DNA of 12,173 nt, taken from contig JAUUYO010000089.1 of assembly GCA_030590405.1 (NCBI GenBank), positions 1 through 12,173 on the forward strand. Reading direction: 5' to 3'. The stretch comes from Kangiellaceae bacterium. GTDB lineage: Bacteria > Pseudomonadota > Gammaproteobacteria > Enterobacterales > Kangiellaceae. The position numbers and the translations under genes were made by a program. Positions 1 through 5,161 of this stretch are shown here, piece by piece. The notes under the pieces are model-generated. The model saw nothing but the letters and a program-made list of their open reading frames with translations. It ran no database searches and had not been told where the DNA came from. How positions within the stretch are numbered: position 1 is the stretch's first letter; every line of letters begins with the position of its first letter.

Positions 1-269
1 AAGGAAAATTTTCGATCCGCTGCCCGTGGGTTATTTTCGACTAATCTGAAGCCCAGGTGCTGGATATAGTCGTTCACTTCAGCATCATGCATCAGTGGCG
101 CAAACGCACGAAGCTGGCGCATGTAAGAATCGCCGACAGCTTGCTCTTTGGCAATACTGAATACTTGAGAGGCGCTGCTGCCGATATCTGGAAGATCATT
201 ATTGGCAGTGACGGCAAAACTGCCGCTGCCAGTCAAAATTAACGCATATAAACTACTGAGTAACTTCAT
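1..269 (-). CDS. bepA: BepA/YfgC-family periplasmic M48 metalloprotease, N-terminal part (cut by window edge)
   Basis: Read on the minus strand from the ATG at 269-267, the frame stays open to base 1 (89 codons). It begins with a Sec-type signal peptide (MKLLSS, a hydrophobic stretch, then a likely AVTA cleavage site). It continues with LPDIGSSAS, SIAKEQAVGD, YMRQLRAFAPLMHDAEVNDY and IQHLGFRLV, which follow the segment before the protease domain of E. coli BepA (LPDMGTSA... GDYYVRQLRGSAPLINDP... YINSLGMRLV). Known for the family: a zinc protease (HExxH) with TPR repeats that degrades or promotes assembly of outer-membrane proteins such as LptD in the periplasm. The HExxH motif and TPRs would lie beyond the left edge and are not seen. 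An AAGGA 15 nt before the ATG is the only Shine-Dalgarno candidate and is rather far. The gene is divergent from the tusA-like gene. Confidence 0.88.
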   Translation of the reverse strand, partial: MKLLSSLYALILTGSGSFAVTANNDLPDIGSSASQVFSIAKEQAVGDSYMRQLRAFAPLMHDAEVNDYIQHLGFRLVENNPRAADRKFS

Positions 270-508
270 TGGTGAAATTCTTCGTCCTTAGTCAGTTGCT
301 GGTTGTAGGGTCATATAAACACTTGTGGATTGATATGATTGATGTACATCCACTTGGATTCTAAATCATTGAATTAGTTCAATATCATGGCGTTTTTGAA
401 CTCTGAGCAATTATATGCTCTTAATCATTATAAGTCCTTTTAACCTGATAAATTAGTGTTAAAATTTAACAAACGTGAACCCTGTTCAATTTATCATGGC
501 GAAATATT
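270..508. promoter_or_regulatory. Divergent bepA / tusA-like intergenic region with two palindromes
   Basis: This 239-bp AT-rich gap must hold the promoters of both divergent genes. Two short symmetric sites are visible: GATGTACATC (341-350), a perfect 10-bp palindrome, and ATTGAA-TTAG-TTCAAT (368-383), a perfect 6-bp inverted repeat with a 4-bp spacer. GTTAAA-A-TTTAAC (458-470) is a third, AT-only repeat. No convincing -35/-10 pair was found for either gene. An operator role is inference from symmetry alone. Confidence 0.3.
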
Positions 509-736
509 GTGAAATCAGTCCAATTAAAAGTTGATGCTAGGAAAATGCCTTGTCCTATGCCATTATTAAAGTTAAAACAAGCACTTAACCAGTTGGATAT
601 TGGACAGGTTGTGCATTTAGTTGCCACAGATCCGACCTCAAAAAGAGATTTCGTTTCTTATATTGAGATGACCGATCACCGACTAAGTTACGAAGAAAAG
701 CAGGATGAAATTCATTTTCATGTGATTAAAGGTTGA
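509..736 (+). CDS. TusA/YedF-family sulfur carrier (sulfurtransferase) protein
   Basis: A 75-residue protein, the usual size for the TusA/SirA family. It has the family signature near the N-terminus: VDARKMPCPMPLLKLKQAL, with the CPxP motif at residues 15-18 and Cys15 as the expected persulfide-carrying residue. A later stretch, VATDPTSKRDF, matches the conserved DP..xRDI region. Known for the family: the cysteine accepts sulfane sulfur and passes it to partner proteins, as in tRNA thiolation or cofactor synthesis, in the cytoplasm. Which of these applies cannot be read from sequence; this looks like the paralogue often found beside bepA and perM rather than the tRNA-specific TusA. The start is GTG at 509; an ATG at 495 is in another frame and stops after 12 codons. 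No strong Shine-Dalgarno is present, only GGCGAA upstream. Confidence 0.85.
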   Translation: MKSVQLKVDARKMPCPMPLLKLKQALNQLDIGQVVHLVATDPTSKRDFVSYIEMTDHRLSYEEKQDEIHFHVIKG

Positions 737-767
737 TTAGTTGTTATTGAGAAATGCCAATTTAACC

Positions 768-796
768 TTTACGCAATTGATTTATGCAGGTCTAAT
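768..796 (+). promoter_or_regulatory. Possible promoter for the perM-family gene
   Basis: TTTACG (768-773) and TCTAAT (791-796) are separated by exactly 17 bp, with 4/6 and 5/6 matches to the sigma-70 consensus. Transcription would begin near 803, inside the AAGG Shine-Dalgarno candidate (802-805), giving a very short leader, so the site may be fortuitous. Read-through from the upstream tusA-like gene, which ends at 736, is an equally good explanation. Confidence 0.3.
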
Positions 797-817
797 TTTT
801 TAAGGTAAAAACAAAAA

Positions 818-1885
818 ATGAGTAAACTTTTTATTCGTTGGTTTAAAAGAAACTTTTCTAATCCACAAGCTGTGATATTGGCGATATTGCTGGTTGCTGG
901 CTTTTTGGCCATTTATTTAATGGGCCAGATATTAATGCCATTACTGGTCGCAACGGTGTTTGCCTATTTGCTCGAATGGGCCGTCAGCGCGATGGAAAAA
1001 AGAAAGGTGCCCCGTCTGATTGCGGTGGTCACCGTTTTTATCAGTTTTTGCACCGTTAGTCTGGCTATTATTATCGGCATCATTCCGCTGCTTGGTCATC
1101 AAGTGGAATTATTATTTACCGACTTACCGAATATGGCCGCCAATATCCAGGCCAAATTATTAGAATTAGCGGAAAAATATCCCGATCTGGTCACTAAAGA
1201 ACAACTTGAACTAGTTATTCAGCAGTTAGGCGGCGGCTTGACTAATGTAGGTGATCTACTGGTTACTTTTTCGCTCGCGTCATTCAAAAACATCGTCACT
1301 ATCATGATTTATATGATTTTGGTGCCTTTGTTAGTTTTCTTCTTTTTAAAAGATAAAAGTACCATTCTTAACTGGTTGGCGCGCTGGGTTCCTGATGAGC
1401 GCCAATTATCGATGCGCGTATGGGTTGAAGTAGACATCCAGATCGGAAATTATGTTCGAGGTAAAGTGGTCGAAATTTTTGTAGTGGGTGTTGCTAGTTA
1501 TGTCAGCTTTGTCATTTTTGGGTTAAATTATGCCGTGCTGCTTGGAGTGCTGGTGGGCCTTTCGGTGCTGGTCCCATATATTGGGGCAACTTTAGTAACC
1601 ATACCCGTTGCTTTAGTTGGGTTAATTCAGTTCGGTACAGGCGATACCTTTCTTTATCTAATGATTACCTATCTGGTTATTCAAGCGCTGGACGGCAATA
1701 TTTTAGTCCCGCTGTTATTTTCAGAAACCAATAATTTACACCCGGTTGCGATAATCGCCGCAGTATTATTTTTTGGTGGAATATGGGGGTTCTGGGGGGT
1801 ATTTTTTGCCATTCCATTAGCGACGCTGGTTGTTGCAGTGATTGATGCTTTGGATGAATCCAAGGTTGTTGAAGATGTGGTTTGA
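818..1885 (+). CDS. perM: AI-2E/PerM-family inner-membrane permease
   Basis: A 355-residue polytopic membrane protein of the AI-2E transporter family (Pfam AI-2E_transport), typical in length. An N-terminal basic segment (FIRWFKRNF) is followed by hydrophobic helices at about 17-35, 38-58 and 65-90. A more polar region at 90-150 follows, then a cluster of helices to the C-terminus. Family-like stretches are VPLLVFFFLKDK (about 170-180), VGLSVLVPYIGATLVTIPVA, and near the end the NILVPLLFSE and HPVAIIAAVLFFG segments. Some members export autoinducer-2 and others act as Na+/H+ antiporters; the substrate here cannot be told. PerM is assigned because the gene lies beside bepA and a TusA-like gene, a recurrent gammaproteobacterial neighbourhood. 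AAGG at 802-805 lies 12 nt before the ATG. No clear intrinsic terminator follows the stop. Confidence 0.85.
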   Translation: MSKLFIRWFKRNFSNPQAVILAILLVAGFLAIYLMGQILMPLLVATVFAYLLEWAVSAMEKRKVPRLIAVVTVFISFCTVSLAIIIGIIPLLGHQVELLFTDLPNMAANIQAKLLELAEKYPDLVTKEQLELVIQQLGGGLTNVGDLLVTFSLASFKNIVTIMIYMILVPLLVFFFLKDKSTILNWLARWVPDERQLSMRVWVEVDIQIGNYVRGKVVEIFVVGVASYVSFVIFGLNYAVLLGVLVGLSVLVPYIGATLVTIPVALVGLIQFGTGDTFLYLMITYLVIQALDGNILVPLLFSETNNLHPVAIIAAVLFFGGIWGFWGVFFAIPLATLVVAVIDALDESKVVEDVV

Positions 1886-1924
1886 TGACTTCTTGAATTC
1901 TTATAGTGGGTAGCATTCTTCTTG

Positions 1925-1976
1925 TTGTACAAAAGACTGTACCACGCATTGTTTTGTTGTACAGTATTTAGTACAA
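1925..1976 (+). promoter_or_regulatory. Probable YefM-YoeB operator: two paired TGTAC sites
   Basis: Four TGTACA-like hexamers are present: TGTACA at 1926-1931 (inside the perfect palindrome TTGTACAA, 1925-1932), TGTACC at 1938-1943, TGTACA at 1958-1963 and AGTACA at 1970-1975. They form two pairs, each with 12 bp between centres, and the pairs are 32 bp apart. In E. coli, YefM-YoeB represses its own operon by binding adjacent palindromes with a TGTACA core (established work on yefM-yoeB autoregulation). The match in core and paired geometry supports an operator for the downstream module. The distance to the antitoxin start, about 200 bp, is odd. Confidence 0.6.
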
Positions 1977-1977
1977 T
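1949..1977 (+). promoter_or_regulatory. Candidate promoter of the toxin-antitoxin operon
   Basis: TTGTTT (1949-1954) and TACAAT (1972-1977) are spaced by 17 bp. The third TGTACA lies in the spacer and the fourth hexamer covers the -10, so a bound repressor would block polymerase directly. Transcription would begin near 1984, leaving about 190 nt before the antitoxin start. The predicted start falls on the ATG of the first tiny ORF. Confidence 0.5.
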
Positions 1978-1983
1978 AAGCTT

Positions 1984-2079
1984 ATGAAGAATAATTTCCT
2001 GTTGGTTATGGTCATTTATCATTATACAAAAAGCATAACGCAAGACTATAAATACACATTAAAAACTTGGAGATGGTAA
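1984..2079 (+). CDS. Possible 31-residue leader ORF (hypothetical)
   Basis: ATG at 1984 opens a 31-codon frame (MKNNFLLVMVIYHY... ending TLKTWRW) with a short hydrophobic N-terminal part. It has no Shine-Dalgarno, but its ATG lies at the predicted transcription start, so it could only be read as a leaderless message. Its stop (2077-2079) overlaps the start region of the next tiny ORF. No homology is recognised and it may be chance in AT-rich DNA. It is listed because it belongs to the chain of overlapping frames leading to the antitoxin. Confidence 0.15.
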   Translation: MKNNFLLVMVIYHYTKSITQDYKYTLKTWRW

Positions 2080-2180
2080 GTTTCATCAATAATTTATTAA
2101 ACAATGATTTTAATAAAACTGATGACTCTGAAATAGCAAACCTATTTCGCCGCCTAATAAGCGTTACCAAAATATTATGA
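2073..2180 (+). CDS. Possible 35-residue ORF overlapping the antitoxin start (hypothetical)
   Basis: ATG at 2073 opens 35 codons (MVSFINNLLNNDF... SVTKIL). Its TGA stop (2178-2180) overlaps the antitoxin ATG (2177-2179) as ATGA, the classic layout for translational coupling. A GGAG lies directly against the ATG (2069-2072), too close to be a normal Shine-Dalgarno. The antitoxin itself has no visible ribosome-binding site, which makes coupling worth considering. No family is recognised. It could equally be a chance frame. Confidence 0.22.
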   Translation: MVSFINNLLNNDFNKTDDSEIANLFRRLISVTKIL

Positions 2181-2449
2181 ATGTACAAACTTATAGCGAA
2201 ACAAGAGCCAATTTTAAGGCTGCGATTGAATCTGTCACTGAACGCCATGAGCCTTTGTTAATAACAAGCAAAGCGGCTGATGTTGTTATGATAGCAAGAG
2301 AAGACTACGAAAGTATGGAAGAAACAATGTACCTACTTAGCTCTAGAAACAATGCTAATCGTTTAATGGAATCAATCGCTCAATTTGAATCTGGCTCTGT
2401 AGTTAATACGGAGTTAAACGATAATGGCGAACATCAAGAAAAAACTTGA
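2177..2449 (+). CDS. yefM: YefM-family antitoxin (Phd/YefM)
   Basis: A 90-residue protein that follows E. coli YefM closely. The N-terminal DNA-binding part reads VQTYSETRANFKAAIESV; then comes PLLITSKAADVVMIAREDYESMEET, and the YLLSSRNNANRLMESI helix matches YLLRSPANARRLMDSI. The acidic, flexible C-terminus (about 72-90) is the part expected to wrap the toxin. Role: it neutralises the partner YoeB nuclease and, with it, represses the operon; it is normally degraded by Lon in stress. ATG at 2177 is the only possible start in this frame, since a TGA lies upstream at 2129 with no start codon between. No Shine-Dalgarno is seen; the ATG overlaps the stop of a 35-codon ORF. The gene overlaps the toxin gene by 26 bp. 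Confidence 0.9.
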   Translation: MNVQTYSETRANFKAAIESVTERHEPLLITSKAADVVMIAREDYESMEETMYLLSSRNNANRLMESIAQFESGSVVNTELNDNGEHQEKT

Positions 2450-2720
2450 TAGTGAAGAAGAAAAAAAGAAGGTCATTTTTACACCGCCAGGTTGGGAGGA
2501 TTACCAATATTGGCGTAAAACCAACTCAAAGAAATTTGATAAAATAAACGAGCTTATAGAATCAGCACAAGAATCACCACTTTCTGGGATAGGTAAACCA
2601 GAGAAATTATCAAGTAATTTAAAAGGTTACTATTCAAGAAGAATTGATAGAGAAAACCGCCTTGTTTATAAAGTTGTAGATGGTGATTTGGTTATTTTTA
2701 TGGCTCGTTTCCACTACTAA
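2424..2720 (+). CDS. yoeB: YoeB-family mRNA interferase toxin (Txe/YoeB)
   Basis: A 98-residue protein aligned with the 84-residue E. coli YoeB at a constant offset of 14. WEDYQYW matches WDDYLYW; KINELIESAQESPLSGIGKPEKL matches the equivalent helix and loop; the catalytic residues E46, R65, H83 and Y84 correspond to E60, R79, H97 and the terminal Y98. Known function: ribosome-dependent cleavage of mRNA at the A site, halting translation. The first 14-15 residues form a Lys/Glu-rich extension absent from E. coli YoeB; no start codon lies between it and the conserved core. GGAG at 2410-2413, 10 nt before the ATG, is a good Shine-Dalgarno. Hand counts of 2521-2700 give about 31% GC, far below the glutamate synthase genes, in line with horizontal gain. 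Confidence 0.92.
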   Translation: MANIKKKLDSEEEKKKVIFTPPGWEDYQYWRKTNSKKFDKINELIESAQESPLSGIGKPEKLSSNLKGYYSRRIDRENRLVYKVVDGDLVIFMARFHY

Positions 2721-2997
2721 GACAAGTAATTTTGAAACCGCTTTTTCGGCGATTTTTTCCGATTAACAAGATCCTTAATAATGACATGAATATTTCATAC
2801 CGAGTAGAGCTGACCTTTGTAGAGCGCCAGCATCCATATCGTTGATTGATGGAACAGAAGAGACTTGATTCAAATAATAAATAGCGAGGTTAATAAAGAG
2901 CTTGAAGTCCGCTAAACCAACTAAACCATAAGAATTATAATTTCTTAACTTACATTTTCGTATCATTCGACTCAGATACTTACTAGGGAAAACTATT
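2721..2997. other. AT-rich intergenic region with no recognised gene
   Basis: This 277-bp gap follows the toxin gene. Just after the stop a weak hairpin, CCG-CTTTTT-CGG (2738-2749), precedes a run of T (2753-2758) and might act as a poor terminator. A minus-strand frame of 63 codons (2966-2775) is open but has no ribosome-binding site and no recognised similarity. The right end holds the promoter of the transglycosylase gene. Confidence 0.4.
2936..2941 (+). promoter_or_regulatory. Candidate -10 element for the MltF-like gene
   Basis: A perfect TATAAT lies 57 bp before the TTG start. The best -35 at usable spacing is poor (CTAAAC at 2912-2917, 18 bp away), so the promoter call rests mainly on the -10. 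Confidence 0.3.
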
Positions 2998-5136
2998 TTG
3001 AATAATAAACGCAGGGCATTGCTTTTTAAGCGGATTGTTTTTTTATGCTGCTTGCTGGTTTCTCTAATTGCTTGTGGAGAAGACTCTACTAACGTTGCAA
3101 CCTCTACCAGTCAAACTATCGCGAATGAAAGTTCTGTGCCAGCTGGCGACAAAACTCAAGCGCCAGAGAAAACACAATCAATTAATAATCCTAGAGATTG
3201 GCAAACCATAACTGACTCCGGAGTGATTCGCGCGTTAAAGTTATCATGGGAAGAAGAAGACAGTTTACCTCGTTCCGGAACCACCAGTTTATTTCATATT
3301 GAATTGTTCAATCGATTTGCCAGCAAACATCATTTAAAAGTCGAATGGATCAATGTGAATAATCTTGAGCAAATGTTTGACCATTTAAATCAATACAAAG
3401 CCGATGTTATACCGAGACTTCTTACCATCACCAAAGATCGCCAGCAGCAGATGAGTTTTACCCATCCGTTAACCAATGATGTCGAAGTGTTAGTCGCTAA
3501 AAAAGGCACTGCCATACCATCAAAAAAAGATCCAATAGTGGTTAGCGTACCTCAGGGCACTTCCTATGTTGAAGGGTTAAAGAGACATTATCCAGATTGG
3601 CAGATCGAATTTACCAACCATGCACATAATTCTGAAGCCATCGCCGATCAGTTATTAGCAGGTGAAATTAAATACAGTTTATTAGACGGTCAATCGGCCA
3701 ATACTTTAATTAGCTATCGTGGAGATATTGCTGTCTTGTTGGAGATGCCAGAAAACAGGCAATTGAGTTGGACTGTTCATCCGCAAAACCATAGTTTACT
3801 CGATAAACTCAATGAATTTATTGCAGTTCATCATATCGCTCACTCTTCACGCCTGAGTCGAACCGATGACCTGGATAAGCTTAAACAAAACAAACTATCG
3901 TTAAGAGTGATCACCCGAAACAGTCCAGAAACCTATTTTTTATGGCGCGGTGAACTGATGGGATTTGAGTATGAATTGATGCGAGAGTTTGCCAAAAGAC
4001 ACAACCTGCGATTAGAAGTAATTGTCGCCGATAATTTTCAGCAAATGACCGAGCTACTTAAACAAGGCAAAGGTGATGTGATTGCTGCTGGTTTATCACG
4101 GACCGCAGAGCGTCGTTCGGAGTTGCATTTTAGCTCACGTTACAACCGGGTTTCAGAGTTATTGGTTGCCAACAAAGAGGGGCTACCAATCAAAGCTTTG
4201 TCGGATCTAAAAGGCCGAACCATTTCGATACGCCAATCCAGTGCCTTTTGGAAAACCGCGCAAGGGTTGGTTGATGAATACGGCGTCAAACTCGTTGCCG
4301 CCGATGAAAATTTGCCCACTGAATTGTTGATTGCACAGGTTGCCGACAAACAGATCGATCTGACCATCGCCGACAGTAATATCGTGAGTATCGAAAAACG
4401 ATTCAGGGACAATCTTGTTACTCCCTTAACCTTAAAAGAGGGCGTGCCTTATGCCTACGCGGTACGCAAAAATAACAATCAATTGCTGGCGGCGCTGAAT
4501 GGATTTATCAAGAAAGAATATCGTGGCACTTTTTACAATGTTATTAAAGGAAAATATTTTGCCAGTCAAAAAAGGCTGGCGAGTTATCGTTCCGATCGAA
4601 TTACTTCCGATTCTAGTCTTTCGCCTTACGATCAACTGGTCAAGCAAAGCGCCAGAAACTATCAGTTTGACTGGCGATTAATTACCTCACAGATGTTTCA
4701 GGAAAGCCGATTTAATCCTGATGCAATATCATCAGCGGGCGCGCAAGGATTGATGCAAGTATTGCCACGAACCGCTAAAGAGTTAGGCTTTGTCGATTTG
4801 ACCGAACCGGAGCAATCAGTTGCCGCCGGGATCCAGTATCTTGATTGGACCCGCGCAAGGTTTTCAACCGCAATCCCGATCGAAGAAAGATTATATTTTG
4901 CTTTAGCGGCTTACAATGCGGGATTTGGACACGTGCGAGATGCCCAACGCCTGGCTAAAAAAATGAACCTCAGAGAAGATCGGTGGTTTAACCATGTGGA
5001 AAAAGCCATGCTGTTATTACAGAAACCAGAATACTATAAAAAAACTCGCTTCGGTTATTGCCGTGGCAGTGAACCTGTGAATTACGTTCGAGAAATCCAG
5101 CAACGATATTTAAGTTATGTAGATATCACTGATTAA
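2998..5136 (+). CDS. MltF-like lytic murein transglycosylase lipoprotein with two solute-binding domains
   Basis: A 712-residue protein. A basic start (MNNKRRALLFKR), a hydrophobic core and a lipobox LIAC give a lipoprotein with lipidated Cys26; residue +2 is Gly, not Asp, so outer-membrane sorting is likely. A Ser/Thr-rich linker (27-65) leads to two periplasmic solute-binding (SBP_bac_3-like) domains at about 68-295 and 300-520. A C-terminal SLT domain (about 545-700) follows, with catalytic Glu569 in FQESRF, GLMQ at 584-587 and AYNAG at 638-642. Family role: non-hydrolytic cleavage of peptidoglycan glycan strands to 1,6-anhydro-muropeptides; the SBP domain of MltF is regulatory, sensing muropeptides. 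E. coli MltF is about 518 residues with one SBP domain, so the second is an addition. The start is TTG with AGGG (2985-2988) 9 nt upstream; no other start precedes the lipobox. Confidence 0.88.
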   Translation: MNNKRRALLFKRIVFLCCLLVSLIACGEDSTNVATSTSQTIANESSVPAGDKTQAPEKTQSINNPRDWQTITDSGVIRALKLSWEEEDSLPRSGTTSLFHIELFNRFASKHHLKVEWINVNNLEQMFDHLNQYKADVIPRLLTITKDRQQQMSFTHPLTNDVEVLVAKKGTAIPSKKDPIVVSVPQGTSYVEGLKRHYPDWQIEFTNHAHNSEAIADQLLAGEIKYSLLDGQSANTLISYRGDIAVLLEMPENRQLSWTVHPQNHSLLDKLNEFIAVHHIAHSSRLSRTDDLDKLKQNKLSLRVITRNSPETYFLWRGELMGFEYELMREFAKRHNLRLEVIVADNFQQMTELLKQGKGDVIAAGLSRTAERRSELHFSSRYNRVSELLVANKEGLPIKALSDLKGRTISIRQSSAFWKTAQGLVDEYGVKLVAADENLPTELLIAQVADKQIDLTIADSNIVSIEKRFRDNLVTPLTLKEGVPYAYAVRKNNNQLLAALNGFIKKEYRGTFYNVIKGKYFASQKRLASYRSDRITSDSSLSPYDQLVKQSARNYQFDWRLITSQMFQESRFNPDAISSAGAQGLMQVLPRTAKELGFVDLTEPEQSVAAGIQYLDWTRARFSTAIPIEERLYFALAAYNAGFGHVRDAQRLAKKMNLREDRWFNHVEKAMLLLQKPEYYKKTRFGYCRGSEPVNYVREIQQRYLSYVDITD

Positions 5137-5161
5137 TTTTTATTTTAGAGCAGAAATCAGT
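5128..5161. repeat. Inverted repeat across the convergent gene junction
   Basis: ACTGATT (5128-5134) and AATCAGT (5155-5161) are perfect 7-bp complements with a 20-nt AT-rich loop. Each arm lies in the last codons and stop of one of the convergent genes. It could end transcription from both sides, but no T run follows either arm, so it is not a standard intrinsic terminator. Confidence 0.4.

Larger units (their letters stand above)
1886..2176 (+). promoter_or_regulatory. Long leader region of the toxin-antitoxin operon
   Basis: This 291-bp stretch between perM and the antitoxin gene holds no recognisable full gene. Its left part (1925-1977) carries the TGTAC-based operator pairs and a promoter; its right part (1984-2180) carries two tiny ORFs. 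It is AT-rich. No terminator for perM was seen here. Confidence 0.5.

Noticed and set aside
57..242. Plus-strand 61-codon frame at the left edge
   Set aside because: It lies antisense to the clear bepA coding sequence and shows no family features.
341..350. TGTACA palindrome as a second YefM-YoeB operator
   Set aside because: A single hexamer without a partner 12 bp away; about three TGTACA copies are expected by chance in a window of this length.
1677..2043. Two minus-strand frames over the end of perM
   Set aside because: They are antisense to perM, have low-complexity composition and lack ribosome-binding sites.
2738..2758. Intrinsic terminator after the toxin gene
   Set aside because: The stem is only 3 bp (CCG/CGG) before the T run, too weak to call as a separate terminator.
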